NCBI GenBank assembly: GCA_024640365.1
Contig: JAHEFE010000012.1
Span: 1 to 64,000 of the forward strand
DNA: 64,000 nt
DNA from: Woeseiaceae bacterium
Lineage (GTDB): Bacteria; Pseudomonadota; Gammaproteobacteria; Steroidobacterales; Woeseiaceae
Direction of reading: 5' to 3'
Shown: piece after piece, positions 37,448 to 47,084 of the stretch
How positions within the stretch are numbered: the stretch's first letter is position 1
Layout: each line of letters begins with the position of its first letter
The notes under the pieces: model-generated
Databases searched by the model: none
What the model was told of the DNA's origin: nothing
Seen by the model: the letters and a program-made list of their open reading frames with translations, nothing else
Made by a program: the position numbers and the translations under genes

Positions 37448-37963
37448 ATGTTCATTCGACATCGATCAATCTTTATCTCATTGATTGCTGTGGCAGGCGG
37501 ACTAAGCGCCTGCGCTGTTGATCATAATACCCTGAGTCATTCTACCGGATCATCGGCTTCCGCATACGTCGATGTAAATCGCGCGGCAAGTTTTCGTAGT
37601 CCGGCGGAAATTGCTGCGATAGCTGCGCTTCATCAGTTGGGTACCCCATACAAGTATGGGGGCAGTAGCCCCAATGGCTTTGATTGCAGCGGGTTAGTTG
37701 TTTTTGCCTATCAAAAAGCCGGAGTACAACTTCCTCGGACTACTGCTGGACTTTGGAAGGAACTCAGTCAGGTCAATAAGAAGCATCTGCGCACCGGCGA
37801 TATTCTCTTTTTCAACATAGGCGGCAAAGTGTCGCACGTTGGAATGTACCTCGGGAGTGGGCGTTTCATTCACTCACCGCAAAGCGGTCAGGAAGTGTCA
37901 GTCGCCAATCTGGAGTCAGGGTTTTATCGGCAGACTTTCGTAGGGGCTGCTCGCGCATACTAA
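37448..37963 (+). CDS. NlpC/P60 family peptidoglycan endopeptidase lipoprotein
   Basis: The 171-residue protein has a lipobox (AVAGGLSAC) and the NlpC/P60 catalytic triad: Cys in GFDCSGLVVFAYQKAG, His in KVSHVGMYLG and a third polar residue, His in GRFIHSPQSG. It resembles E. coli Spr/MepS in length and cleaves D-Ala-mDAP cross-links or stem peptides in the periplasm. The ATG 37448 is used instead of TTG 37442; both are preceded by GAGGGGGAAAG. It converges with the lipoprotein gene at 37968 (4 bases apart). Confidence 0.92.
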   Translation: MFIRHRSIFISLIAVAGGLSACAVDHNTLSHSTGSSASAYVDVNRAASFRSPAEIAAIAALHQLGTPYKYGGSSPNGFDCSGLVVFAYQKAGVQLPRTTAGLWKELSQVNKKHLRTGDILFFNIGGKVSHVGMYLGSGRFIHSPQSGQEVSVANLESGFYRQTFVGAARAY

Positions 37964-37967
37964 TCGG

Positions 37968-38663
37968 TTACGCGCTACCATCCTGTTTCAGAAAAATACT
38001 CAGCTGTTCTGCCAACGCTTTACAGGCTTTCGTCTGTGTTCTTGCAATTAACGGTATAGGAATTATGAGTGCTGGCATGAACGATGTTCCACTAACATCG
38101 GTGCTGATTGTTCCGGCAGACTCCTGGCCCTTTAGATCCCAGATGGACGCTTCGTAGTTGGCGTCGTTTTGCCACCAGGCAAATCCAAAGCAGCCACCAC
38201 CGCCGGGTCCGGCAGCACAGGACATACTTCCACCGCCAGCAACCCTGTCCGTATTGCCGTCCAGCCATATGATGTAGCGAACACCTTGCGATTCTATTTT
38301 CTTTGCGACACCTGGCCGCGCCATTAATGTTGCCAGGCCTTCAGTCTTGGCAGGTGCAGTGCGCGGTTCAAACCAGGGGAACAACGAGTCGATGAAAGCC
38401 CCATTAGGGACAACTTTCAGTCTCTTTGAGCCTCTGCCCAGAGAGTCACCGACACAGGAAATAAACTTGCTTTCAGTTTCATTGCCGAGATGGTAGCTCT
38501 TGGCCATGATTACGACGCCTTCGCCGGCACTTATGTGCGTTTCAATGGCACGGACGTCCTCCACTCTCGACGTTACGCATGCACTTAACAGCAATGCAGT
38601 GATAGCCAAGAACGGCAATTTTGATGAACTGAATGCTGTTGACTCTGAGTGTTCCATCTGCAT
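37968..38663 (-). CDS. Putative lipoprotein, unknown function
   Basis: From ATG 38663 the protein has 231 residues, with a signal ending in ITALLLSAC (lipobox). The mature part has no known family. It includes ESQGVRYIIWLDGNTD, a Gly/Cys-rich CAAGPGGGGCFGFAWW and EASIWDLKGQESAGTIS, like some uncharacterised outer membrane lipoproteins. The frame stays open to 38756, but that extension overlaps the upstream lipoprotein gene. An ATG at 38657 is an alternative. It follows the other lipoprotein directly, so the two form a pair. Confidence 0.6.
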   Translation of the reverse strand: MQMEHSESTAFSSSKLPFLAITALLLSACVTSRVEDVRAIETHISAGEGVVIMAKSYHLGNETESKFISCVGDSLGRGSKRLKVVPNGAFIDSLFPWFEPRTAPAKTEGLATLMARPGVAKKIESQGVRYIIWLDGNTDRVAGGGSMSCAAGPGGGGCFGFAWWQNDANYEASIWDLKGQESAGTISTDVSGTSFMPALIIPIPLIARTQTKACKALAEQLSIFLKQDGSA

Positions 38664-38667
38664 CTGT

Positions 38668-39354
38668 TTACTCACTGATTGCTGATTCCTCGTCTGTAGA
38701 GACCGTCTTAGCGGACTCGCCAACCGTGCTTGCAGGAGTTGTTTCGGCTGGCCCATGAGCGCTTGAAAGCTTGCTTACGCCGGTAGCCTTGTCCATTTGA
38801 ATGCCAATTACAGCAGTTGCGTCACGCATTGCCAGCACTGCTGCCTTCTTAATCGTATCAGCGCCATTCATTTTTCCACCCATCTGCTTGCCATAGGCAC
38901 TTACAGGCCAGTTTGAAATCTGTACTCCGTTGGCATCAAATACTTTGAGACGATATCGAATCCAGACTGCATACGATTTAGTTCTGCTCTGTGCCGGAAT
39001 TGCGAACTCAAATTTCTCGATCGATGGTTCAATGTAGGCATCAAATTGGAGGTCGTCGAGGGATTCACCTTCTTCGATTACCTTGACAGAAGTGAACATC
39101 GAGCCGAACAAGTTGTTGAACATGGTCTTGTTCGCACCGCCCAGATCGATGGTCCAGTTGCTGTCGCCGATTACGTCTTCCTCGTAGACGTAGTGATTGA
39201 AGTTGTCGGGGTACTTGACGACGACAGTCAATGGTATTTTTTCAATAAGCAATTTGGGGATATTGGGATTGACAAGTTCGACTTGCGATGAGCAGCCGGA
39301 TGTACCCAAGGCCAGAAGAATTGATACTGCAGCGATCCTAATATTTTTGGTCAC
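38668..39354 (-). CDS. Putative lipoprotein, unknown function
   Basis: The 228-residue protein has a clear lipobox (LLALGTSGC) and a mature domain with LTVVVKYPDNFNHYVYEED, then QFDAYIEPSIEKFEFAIPA and YAVWIRYRLKVFDANG. This is compatible with a beta-rich, LptE- or LPS-assembly-like small lipoprotein, but I cannot assign a family. The C-terminal 35 residues are Thr/Ser/Ala-rich and probably disordered. It is the first gene of a two-lipoprotein unit. Confidence 0.6.
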   Translation of the reverse strand: MTKNIRIAAVSILLALGTSGCSSQVELVNPNIPKLLIEKIPLTVVVKYPDNFNHYVYEEDVIGDSNWTIDLGGANKTMFNNLFGSMFTSVKVIEEGESLDDLQFDAYIEPSIEKFEFAIPAQSRTKSYAVWIRYRLKVFDANGVQISNWPVSAYGKQMGGKMNGADTIKKAAVLAMRDATAVIGIQMDKATGVSKLSSAHGPAETTPASTVGESAKTVSTDEESAISE

Positions 39355-39516
39355 TAATCGATAACCCTGCCAAAGTGCGAATTTTCGGTATTACTATCTG
39401 TGAACCTGATTCAAGCGGGCAGTTCCTTTAGATAGGTGTTTTTGAGACGTTGTTTAACTGTAATCTCGTGGCGGTAACACTGCAACAGGGAGAGCCAACG
39501 GTGCGGATTTGCCGTC

Positions 39517-39537
39517 AGGCCTTAAGTTGCAAGGCCT
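39517..39537. repeat. Perfect stem-loop AGGCCTT-N7-AAGGCCT
   Basis: AGGCCTT (39517-39523) and AAGGCCT (39531-39537) pair perfectly around AAGTTGC. It lies in the 39355-39584 gap between srkA and the lipoprotein gene. Neither side has a T-run, so it is not a classical terminator; it may still help end the srkA transcript. Confidence 0.35.
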
Positions 39538-39584
39538 CACAACACATCCAGCTGGCGGTTGGGTGGGCGCTAGGGACCAAATAG

Positions 39585-40592
39585 TTAATAAATATTGCCA
39601 GACCAGGCCAGAGGGGGCTCTTCCATTATTGCAGCTTGTTCGCGCAGCGCGAGTATGTGTTCATCCCAGTAGCGCTGGCTGTTGAACCACGGGAAAGCCA
39701 ATTGAAATGCCGGGTCTTCGCAGCGTTGAGCTAACCAGGCCGCATAGTGAATGATGCGCAAGGTTCGCAATGCCTCAATCAAATGCAGTTCGCGAGCATC
39801 GAAACGTCGGAATTTTTGATAACCATCCAGGAGCTCTTCAAGCTGCGGTGTTTGCTCGCTGCGGTCGCCGGATAGAAACATCCAGAGATCCTGCACAGCC
39901 GGTCCATGGCGGGCATCATCGAAATCAACGATATGAAATTTCTGTTCAAGTGCCAGAACATTGCCTGGGTGGAAATCACCGTGAATTCTCAGTTGGCGGA
40001 AATTGCCGGCGCGCTCGAAGCATCCTTCAATATTGTCGAATAGGTGCTCCGCAATGCTCGTATAAGCAGCTTCCAGTTCCGCTGGAATGAAACCGTTTTC
40101 AAGTAAGTAGTCATGTGGTTCATAACCAAACGTTTCGATATCGAGGGTCGGCCGATGCACAAAATCGGCTTGCTCTCCCTGCAAATGGATTCGTGCCAGC
40201 AGTCGACCCAATTGCTGGAGTTGTTCGGCGTTATCAAGGTCTGGTGAGCGACCGCCATGGCAAGGCGATACAGAGAAACGAAACGGTCCGTGATGGTGCA
40301 GTGTTTCGCCATCGTGCTCGATAGGCGCGACGACTGGAATTTCCTGTTCGGCCAATTCCCGGGTGAACGTGTGTTCTTCAATGATTGCTTCATCTGACCA
40401 GCGACCTGGCCGATAAAATTTTGCGACTAAAGGTGGCCCACTTTCTATGCCTACCTGGTAGACCCTGTTTTCGTAGCTGTTGAGAGCAAGTAAACGACCA
40501 TCGCATTGTACGCCGAGTGTCTCAATCGATGTCAGAATGTCATCCGGTTGTAACTGGATGTAGGCGAGGTTCGGGTCCTTAATTTCTGGCAT
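39585..40592 (-). CDS. srkA: Stress response kinase SrkA (YihE-like)
   Basis: The 335-residue protein is of the aminoglycoside/choline kinase-like Ser/Thr kinase fold. It has an N-terminal LNSYENRVYQVGIESGPPLVAKFYRPGRW, then catalytic IHGDFHPGNVLALE (HGD-x-N loop) and the metal motif IVDFDDARHGPAVQDLWMFLSGD. In E. coli SrkA/YihE counters stress-induced death. It lies 96 bases after typA on the same strand. Confidence 0.93.
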   Translation of the reverse strand: MPEIKDPNLAYIQLQPDDILTSIETLGVQCDGRLLALNSYENRVYQVGIESGPPLVAKFYRPGRWSDEAIIEEHTFTRELAEQEIPVVAPIEHDGETLHHHGPFRFSVSPCHGGRSPDLDNAEQLQQLGRLLARIHLQGEQADFVHRPTLDIETFGYEPHDYLLENGFIPAELEAAYTSIAEHLFDNIEGCFERAGNFRQLRIHGDFHPGNVLALEQKFHIVDFDDARHGPAVQDLWMFLSGDRSEQTPQLEELLDGYQKFRRFDARELHLIEALRTLRIIHYAAWLAQRCEDPAFQLAFPWFNSQRYWDEHILALREQAAIMEEPPLAWSGNIY

Positions 40593-40688
40593 CTGCCTAA
40601 TGCGTCCTAATGGTCCGGTTCTGCGTTAGTCGATAATGTCGACTGCCGCTAATTTTGCCAGCAATCGACATCAGATGCTGATTGGCGA

Positions 40689-42509
40689 CTAGCGCAGCCT
40701 CGAGTCACGCTTGCGTTCGACTTCCTTGAGCAGTTTCTTGCGTAGACGAAGACTGTGCGGCGTGACTTCCACAAGTTCGTCGTCATCAATAAACTCGAGC
40801 GCCTGTTCCAGTGAAAAGCGGGTCGGCGGAGACAGAACCAGGTTTTCATCTGTTCCAGCAGCGCGAATGTTGGTCAGCTGTTTGGCTTTGGTTGGATTTA
40901 CCACCAGATCGTTGCCACGACTGTGTATGCCGATAATGCTACCTTCATAAACTTCGGCGCCATGTCCAATGAACAGTCGGCCACGCTCTTGCAAGTTAAA
41001 TAACGCGTAAGCCAGTGCTTTACCCTGGACCATTGAAACCAACACGCCATTGTGGCGCTGCCCAATCGTACCCGGGACCTTACGGTCGTACTTGTCGAAT
41101 ACGTGGTAAATGAGCCCGGTGCCGGCCGTTGTCGTCAGGAACTCGGTTCGAAAACCAATCAGTCCGCGTGTCGGAATTCGGTAATCAAGGCGCATGCGAC
41201 CAGTGCCATCTGGAGTCATATTGAGTAGTTCACCTTTACGGTCTGCCAATCGAGTCATGACACCACCCTGGTAATCTTCTTCAAAATCGACCGTGAGCTG
41301 TTCCCAGGGCTCGAGGATCTCGCCGTCACGTTCTATTTCGATAACTTCAGGTCTCGATACTGCCAGTTCGTAGCCTTCGCGACGCATGGTTTCGATCAGT
41401 ACCGACAAGTGCAGTTCACCGCGGCCGGAGACCTTGAATTTGTCTGGGTCTTCCGTCGGGTCGACACGCAAAGCAACGTTGTGCTTCAGTTCCTGATCCA
41501 GGCGTTCGCTGATTTGGCGGCTGGTCAGAAATTTACCCTCGCGCCCGGCAAATGGAGATTTGTTGACCTGAAAGGTCATGCTGATGGTGGGCTCGTCAAC
41601 CGACAAGCGGGGGAGGCCTTCGGGCTTGTCTCGCGGACAGAGCGTGTCTGAAATAGATAAGTTATCGATTCCGCTAAAAACCACGATGTCGCCGGCTTCA
41701 GCGCGCTCTATTCTCCGCCGCTCAAGTCCGTGAAAGCCAAAAAGCTCCAGAACGCGTGCGTTGCGAATGGCGCCTTTGGCATCAACGATGGATACCGGCG
41801 AGTTACTGCCAATTGATCCACGGCTAACGCGGCCAATGCCGAGTACGCCAACGTATGAGTCGTAGGCCAGACTTGATACCTGCAGCTGCAACGGACCGTC
41901 GCGATTTACGTCGGGTGGTGACACATGCTCCACGATTGCCTTGAACAATGGCTCCATGTCGCCTTCGCGCACGCTGGCGTCAAGTCCTGCATAGCCACAC
42001 AAAGCCGAGGTGTAAATAACCGGGAAATCGAGCTGCTCGTCAGTTGCCCCAAGGCGGTCAAACAAGTCAAACGTTTGATCCAGTACCCAGTCAGGACGGG
42101 CGCCGTCACGGTCGACCTTGTTAATAACTACGACTGGGCGAAGGCCGCGAGCAAATGCTTTTTGGGTCACAAAGCGGGTTTGTGGCATTGGGCCATCAAC
42201 TGCGTCAACCAGCAGTAACACGCTATCGACCATAGATAAAACGCGCTCAACCTCGCCTCCGAAGTCGGCGTGTCCGGGTGTATCCACAATATTGATGTGG
42301 TATTCACCCCATTCAATAGATGTGTTCTTGGCCAGAATCGTGATGCCGCGCTCTTTTTCCAGATCGTTCGAGTCCATGACCCGGTTAGGAGCAGCCGCGC
42401 GCGGACCCAGAGTGCCGGATTGTTGCAGGAGCTTGTCAACCAGTGTGGTCTTGCCATGATCAACATGAGCGATGATCGCAATATTGCGGATGTTTGAAAT
42501 GTTAGTCAT
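40689..42509 (-). CDS. typA: Ribosome-associated GTPase TypA/BipA
   Basis: The 606-residue protein is a translational GTPase. It has G1 [10 protein letters not shown]2 ERGITI, G3 [14 protein letters not shown] and G4 [12 protein letters not shown], then EF-Tu-like domain 2, EF-G-like domains III/V and the BipA-specific C-terminal domain ([40 protein letters not shown]-type). It binds the 70S ribosome and is important in stress, low temperature and ribosome assembly. Single gene, divergent from the DUF1684 lipoprotein. Confidence 0.97.
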   Translation of the reverse strand: MTNISNIRNIAIIAHVDHGKTTLVDKLLQQSGTLGPRAAAPNRVMDSNDLEKERGITILAKNTSIEWGEYHINIVDTPGHADFGGEVERVLSMVDSVLLLVDAVDGPMPQTRFVTQKAFARGLRPVVVINKVDRDGARPDWVLDQTFDLFDRLGATDEQLDFPVIYTSALCGYAGLDASVREGDMEPLFKAIVEHVSPPDVNRDGPLQLQVSSLAYDSYVGVLGIGRVSRGSIGSNSPVSIVDAKGAIRNARVLELFGFHGLERRRIERAEAGDIVVFSGIDNLSISDTLCPRDKPEGLPRLSVDEPTISMTFQVNKSPFAGREGKFLTSRQISERLDQELKHNVALRVDPTEDPDKFKVSGRGELHLSVLIETMRREGYELAVSRPEVIEIERDGEILEPWEQLTVDFEEDYQGGVMTRLADRKGELLNMTPDGTGRMRLDYRIPTRGLIGFRTEFLTTTAGTGLIYHVFDKYDRKVPGTIGQRHNGVLVSMVQGKALAYALFNLQERGRLFIGHGAEVYEGSIIGIHSRGNDLVVNPTKAKQLTNIRAAGTDENLVLSPPTRFSLEQALEFIDDDELVEVTPHSLRLRKKLLKEVERKRDSRLR

Positions 42510-42718
42510 AACGTATCGGGATTAGGGCAAAGGGCGCGGATTATAGGCGTGCGAAACTGGAATAGATATCCGGCTCGGCGGAAAAATGAAAAATAACAGC
42601 GTTATTCAACGAAAAACGTGATAATTAGCGGTTGCTACAATTATAGAATAAGGATTCACACCGCGTTGACGCGCCAGTTGGCGGTCAGTTTGCCGATTAT
42701 ATGAAAGAGACACGAATA

Positions 42719-43648
42719 ATGAATTTTGCACGAAAGTTACTGCTATTTGTCTGCGCAATACTTCTAAATGCCTGTTCCGTGCCCGATCCTGCAGCGATTG
42801 CTGATATGGCTGCCTACAAGGCCGAGCTGCAAGAGTGGCAGGTGGGTCGACTTGAGCGGCTAAAGGCCAAGACCGGTTATCTAAACCTGGTGGGTTTGTA
42901 TTGGTTGAAAGAGGGTAGCAACAGCATCGGCTCAGCTCCCGACAATGACGTAATTTTTACAGCGGGAGCGCCAGCCCACATAGGGGTGGCGACACTGCAG
43001 GATGGAAAAGCGACCATGACGGTGGCTGACGGTGTCTCAGTTTATGCGGATGGCGAGCCAGTAACGGGCATGGCTATGGGTTCGGATGTGCAGGAAGACG
43101 CCGTGCTGTTTACGACAGGGAGTCTGGCCTGGTTTGCAATAGAACGTGAAGGCCACGTTGGTATCCGCTTGCGGGATTACGACCTGCCGGCAGTCGCGAA
43201 TTTCGAACCGATAGACATGTTTCCAGTGGCCACAAAGTATCGCGTCGCAGCACGGCTTCGCGCGTACGATGAACCGCGGATTGTCAAGGTAGGTACGGTT
43301 ATTGAAGGGCTTGGCTGGGAACCTGAATCTCCTGGCGTACTTGAATTTGAGATTGATGGCAAGCCGCTTGAACTGGAGGTCTACGAGTCTGGCGAGAGTG
43401 TGTTCATTGTCTTCGGTGATGCAACTAGTGGCAAAGACACTTATCCGGCGGGTCGTTTTCTCTACGCCGAAAAACCGTTACCCGGCGAGGTTACGGTGAT
43501 TGACTTCAACAGGGCCTATAATCCTCCCTGCGCATTTAATGATTTCGCGACTTGTCCGGTAGCATCACCGCGCAATCGCCTTGCCATCGCGATTGAGGCT
43601 GGCGAGAAATTCAACTCTGCGACGCACTTGGGCGCGTTGACCCACTAG
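42719..43648 (+). CDS. DUF1684 domain lipoprotein
   Basis: From ATG 42719 the protein has 309 residues with a lipobox (VCAILLNAC). The DUF1684 hallmarks are LVGLYWLKEGSNSIGSAPDNDV near residue 55 and the C-terminal VIDFNRAYNPPCAFNDFATCPVASPRNRL. The family is widespread and of unknown function; the N-terminal half has an FHA-like feel (GSAPDNDVIF). ATG 42701 (MKETRI) is an alternative, but the signal peptide fits the later Met. It is followed 10 bases later by the HAD-acyltransferase gene. Confidence 0.87.
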   Translation: MNFARKLLLFVCAILLNACSVPDPAAIADMAAYKAELQEWQVGRLERLKAKTGYLNLVGLYWLKEGSNSIGSAPDNDVIFTAGAPAHIGVATLQDGKATMTVADGVSVYADGEPVTGMAMGSDVQEDAVLFTTGSLAWFAIEREGHVGIRLRDYDLPAVANFEPIDMFPVATKYRVAARLRAYDEPRIVKVGTVIEGLGWEPESPGVLEFEIDGKPLELEVYESGESVFIVFGDATSGKDTYPAGRFLYAEKPLPGEVTVIDFNRAYNPPCAFNDFATCPVASPRNRLAIAIEAGEKFNSATHLGALTH

Positions 43649-43658
43649 GCCAGAAAGA

Positions 43659-45116
43659 ATGAAGCTCTACGAAAAAGTTACTCGCGAAATTTATAGGTCA
43701 CCCAAAGGTGCCAAGACTGTCGCGTTTTTTGATTTGGACGGTACGTTAATTTCGGGTTTCTCGATAACGTCATTGTTCCGTGAACGTCTTACCAGCTACC
43801 ACCTGAATATTTTTGATGCGGCGGAGCAGCTTTTCGATCTTGCTAATCATGCGGTTAGTGGTAGTAATTTCCCGATGTTGCTTGATCATGCTGCGTCGAC
43901 TTTGAAAGGTATTGCCGAAAATGATTTTATTGAATTGGGCAATGCGGTTTTTGAGAAGCATACAGCGGCAGATATTTATCCTGAGTCCAGGGCATTGGTG
44001 CGGGCGCACCTCGATATGGGTCATACAGTTGTCGTCTTGACATCGGCAACGATTTACCAGGCTCTGCCGATTGCGAAAGAACTCGGTATAGATAATGTGT
44101 TGTGTAACAAACTCGCTGTAGAGGCTGGAGTGTTTACTGGCGACGCAGTAAAGCCGCTGTGTTTTGCGAAAGGTAAACTTAGCGAAGCGCTTAAGTTTGT
44201 CGAGGCACGAGATACGTCGCTTGAGGAATGTTTCTTCTACAGCGATGGTTTCGAAGACCTGCCATTAATGGAAGAGATAGGCTATCCGCGACCCCTGAAT
44301 CCCGATTATCGATTAAGTCAGGCAGCTCGTGAACGTGGTTGGCCTATCAGGGAATTTGTAAGTCGTGGTCTGCCGGGATTTAAAGAGGTTGTGCGGACCG
44401 GATTGGCCTATGGCGCGTTCATGTCTGCAGCAGTATCAATCGTACCAACCTGGCTATTGAACAGGTCCCGTCGCGACGCGGTCAATCTCGCGGTTACAAC
44501 GTGGGGCGAATTTGGCAGTGCTTTGGCGGGAATAAAAATTCGCGTCAAAGGGGAGGAAAATTTGTGGGCGAGAAGGCCAGCAATTTTTCTTTTCAATCAC
44601 CAAAGTGCGGCGGATGTCTTGATCATGTCGAATTTACTGCGACGTGATTTTACAGCTATAGCTAAGAAGGAAATTGCGGGCAATCCGCTGGTCGGGCCCG
44701 TATTTCGAGTTGCAGATGCAGTTTTTGTCGATCGCGGCAATCATGAAAAAGCGCTGGAAGCGGTGAAGCCGGTCGTTGAGTCATTGCGGGAAGGACTATC
44801 ACTTGCGATTGCGCCTGAAGGGACGCGCAGTGCAGGAAACCGACTGGGGAAGTTTAAGAAAGGGCCTTTTCATATTGCTATGCAGGCCGGAGTACCGATC
44901 GTGCCGATAGTCATTCATAACGCAACAGACGTTCTACCGAAAGGTGCTTTCTTTTTGCGACCGGCTGAAGTTTATGTTGACGTGCTGAAGCCTATTTCTA
45001 CAGCTAAGTGGAGTGCGGCAACTATTGATCAGCATGTTGATGAAGTGCGACAGCTTTTTCTACACACGCTCGGACAAGAATCCACCGAGTCGAAGCGGCT
45101 ACGCAGCGTTAAGTAA
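43659..45116 (+). CDS. HAD-IB phosphatase fused to PlsC-type acyltransferase
   Basis: The 485-residue fusion has an N-terminal HAD-IB phosphatase (about 1-230: FFDLDGTLISG motif I, LTSAT motif II, YSDGFEDLPLMEE motif IV). This is followed by a short hydrophobic segment (about 250-270) and a lysophospholipid acyltransferase (about 285-465: NHQSAADVLIMS with H-x4-D, and APEGTRS). It likely makes phosphatidic acid and/or removes a phosphate from a lipid or serine-like head group. Similar fusions occur in actinobacteria and some proteobacteria. It sits between the DUF1684 lipoprotein and the convergent reductase gene, so a role in envelope lipid metabolism is plausible. Confidence 0.9.
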   Translation: MKLYEKVTREIYRSPKGAKTVAFFDLDGTLISGFSITSLFRERLTSYHLNIFDAAEQLFDLANHAVSGSNFPMLLDHAASTLKGIAENDFIELGNAVFEKHTAADIYPESRALVRAHLDMGHTVVVLTSATIYQALPIAKELGIDNVLCNKLAVEAGVFTGDAVKPLCFAKGKLSEALKFVEARDTSLEECFFYSDGFEDLPLMEEIGYPRPLNPDYRLSQAARERGWPIREFVSRGLPGFKEVVRTGLAYGAFMSAAVSIVPTWLLNRSRRDAVNLAVTTWGEFGSALAGIKIRVKGEENLWARRPAIFLFNHQSAADVLIMSNLLRRDFTAIAKKEIAGNPLVGPVFRVADAVFVDRGNHEKALEAVKPVVESLREGLSLAIAPEGTRSAGNRLGKFKKGPFHIAMQAGVPIVPIVIHNATDVLPKGAFFLRPAEVYVDVLKPISTAKWSAATIDQHVDEVRQLFLHTLGQESTESKRLRSVK

Positions 45117-45121
45117 TGAAG

Positions 45122-46360
45122 CTAACGCGGGTCAAAGTTCGTGAATGTCAGTCCCGCGTTGGTTGGTAATCGTTTCAATAACGCATCGCCCATGGCGGCG
45201 GCTGGTGTCCAAAAGCCTCCCGCGACGGGAAGTTCGTCAAGCGCCAGACACACACCGCTTTCACCGATTATCTTGGACGTTGAACCATAACCAGGGTCGC
45301 GATCGCCACGTAGCTTAACGGTCAAGACGTGCTTGCCCTCGATTTTGCCGACCATGATCAGATTATAAAATCCTCTTGCGCGCTCTTCGCGACTGGGGCC
45401 TTCACCCGGTTTCGGCAAGAACCGCTGTTGCAGAAATGATCTTAGCTTGTCGATGGATCCCGCGATCATGATGCCTGCGAGGCCAATGGTTACCTGAATG
45501 GCTTTCAGTCGTCCGCCCATGCCGGGTCCGGTGAGCATGGCTTCCTGATAACTGAAGTCCTTGCCGTAGCGAAAATCCATTAAGACGTTGCTGCGACGTA
45601 CCACTTTGGTATTGATGCCTGCCATTACAAATGGGGCGGTCCAGGCATTCAGGTCCGTATCCAGTAAGGGTTTGGTCTGATCGCGCTGGTCGCGCCCATT
45701 ACGTTTGTCCTTCGGGCACAGACTGTATGGATCGACAAGAATGCGCGCGACTTCGCGATCTGCTTGTCCTTCTTCCATAGCGTTCATCATGCTCGCGATC
45801 GTGCCGCCACTGGCGCCACCTTTCATAGCTTTGACCCGCATTCTTACCTCGTCGCAAGGTTTGCCGAATCGACGCATTGATTCTTGTTGCAAGTAATAGA
45901 CACCAATATCGGATGGGATGGAGTCGAATCCACAGGCGTGCACTATTCTCGCGCCGCTGGTTTTTGCTGCATCTTCATGGCGGTCTATCATTTTGCGCAT
46001 CCACTGCACTTCACCGGCGAGGTCACAGTAGTGAGTTCCATTTTCGACGCAGGCGGCCACGAGTTCGGAACCGTATTGAGCGTACGGGCCTACCGTACTG
46101 ATTATTACTTTGGTCTTGAGCGCCAGCTCCTGCAATGACTGCGGATCGTGGCTATCTGCCGTCAGCATCGGCAGTGACTGTGCGGATGACCCGAGTTTGA
46201 TCTTTAGGGACGCCAACTTTTCGCTGCTTCGACCTGCTATGGCCCAGCGAACCTTTTCGCCTACTTCGTAGCGAGAAAGCAAGTATTCAGCAACGAGTTT
46301 CCCGGTAAAGCCGGTTGCTCCCCATACGATGACATCAAAGTCGCGTTGTGAATTAGTCAT
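45122..46360 (-). CDS. Saccharopine dehydrogenase-like NAD(P)-dependent reductase
   Basis: The 412-residue protein starts with a Rossmann fold (FDVIVWGATGFTGKLVAEYLL). It continues with conserved segments of the trans-acting enoyl reductase/saccharopine reductase-like group (STVGPYAQYGSELVAACVENG, THYCDLAGEVQWM, HACGFDSIPSDIGVYYLQ). The family includes the mycobacterial trans-acting enoyl reductase for phenolic glycolipids. The substrate here is unknown, but the neighbouring acyltransferase fusion hints at lipid metabolism. It converges with that fusion gene (5 bases). Confidence 0.88.
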   Translation of the reverse strand: MTNSQRDFDVIVWGATGFTGKLVAEYLLSRYEVGEKVRWAIAGRSSEKLASLKIKLGSSAQSLPMLTADSHDPQSLQELALKTKVIISTVGPYAQYGSELVAACVENGTHYCDLAGEVQWMRKMIDRHEDAAKTSGARIVHACGFDSIPSDIGVYYLQQESMRRFGKPCDEVRMRVKAMKGGASGGTIASMMNAMEEGQADREVARILVDPYSLCPKDKRNGRDQRDQTKPLLDTDLNAWTAPFVMAGINTKVVRRSNVLMDFRYGKDFSYQEAMLTGPGMGGRLKAIQVTIGLAGIMIAGSIDKLRSFLQQRFLPKPGEGPSREERARGFYNLIMVGKIEGKHVLTVKLRGDRDPGYGSTSKIIGESGVCLALDELPVAGGFWTPAAAMGDALLKRLPTNAGLTFTNFDPR

Positions 46361-46372
46361 GAAAGATTGTTC

Positions 46373-46864
46373 CTAAAGTTCTTTAAGCATCAGCGCAACT
46401 TCCTTTGCGCCATTGTGAATTTCTTGTCTGCCAACTTGAGTAAATTCCAGCCGCTCGTGAAAAGCTAGCGAACCTGGATTGCTTGGCCGCAAATTGACTT
46501 CACAACATAAATGCTTAGCCCATTGTCTTGAGGAATCTGCAAAGTCTGCGTATAAAGCTTCCGCCATGCCTTGCCGCCGCGCACTAGAAGCTATCGCTAT
46601 ACGATCAATATAGGCGAAGTTTTCGTAATGACCACAAAACCAGCGGAAGTTCGGGCTGTCATACACCGTGTCGGGTGCCAGGCCAATGAGAAAACCGAGC
46701 ACCTGATCCGAGTCGTTGCAGGCTACTTTGAAATAGGCCGCTTTTTCCAGAAAATCCTGCACGTCTGTACTGGTCAGACTATTCACGTGAGGTACGACGG
46801 ATTCATTTAGGGTCAAGACACTGGTCAGGTCGGCGGCGGTTGCTGTACGTATTGAGTAATTCAT
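46373..46864 (-). CDS. GNAT family N-acetyltransferase
   Basis: The 163-residue protein has the GNAT core: N-terminal SIRTATAADLTSVLTLNES, the acetyl-CoA motif A VDRIAIASSARRQGMAEALY (written IDRIAIASSARRQGMAEALY) and a C-terminal VNLRPSNPGSLAFHERLEFTQVGRQ. The acceptor is unknown. It starts 12 bases upstream of the reductase gene on the same strand and is probably the first gene of that pair. Confidence 0.9.
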   Translation of the reverse strand: MNYSIRTATAADLTSVLTLNESVVPHVNSLTSTDVQDFLEKAAYFKVACNDSDQVLGFLIGLAPDTVYDSPNFRWFCGHYENFAYIDRIAIASSARRQGMAEALYADFADSSRQWAKHLCCEVNLRPSNPGSLAFHERLEFTQVGRQEIHNGAKEVALMLKEL

Positions 46865-47084
46865 AGGCGCCGAGTATGACCCCTAACGCTGCTCGGCTAA
46901 AGGGTGCTGCGAATCGGGTAATTAGTGCTGAGGCTGGCCGGCGGGTTGGGGTCGGCTTGTCATAGGGAACTGCCCGCTGGGATACGTGTCGGAATATTGG
47001 CATGGGCGAAACCGTGTGTGGGCAGCGAGGAAATCCAGAAGCTATTGATAACACGAGAGAAATTAAGAATATCTTGTCTGATGC
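46865..47084. other. Intergenic region upstream of ABC operon
   Basis: No coding potential is supported: short frames in this stretch lack start signals and homology. With the promoter and operator at 47085-47124 and the leader to 47241 it makes a gap of about 375 bases. I see nothing else in it except low-scoring AT-rich stretches. Confidence 0.5.

Noticed and set aside
38664-38756. Extended start of the lipoprotein at 37968
   Set aside because: It overlaps the upstream lipoprotein gene; the signal peptide begins only after ATG 38663 or 38657.
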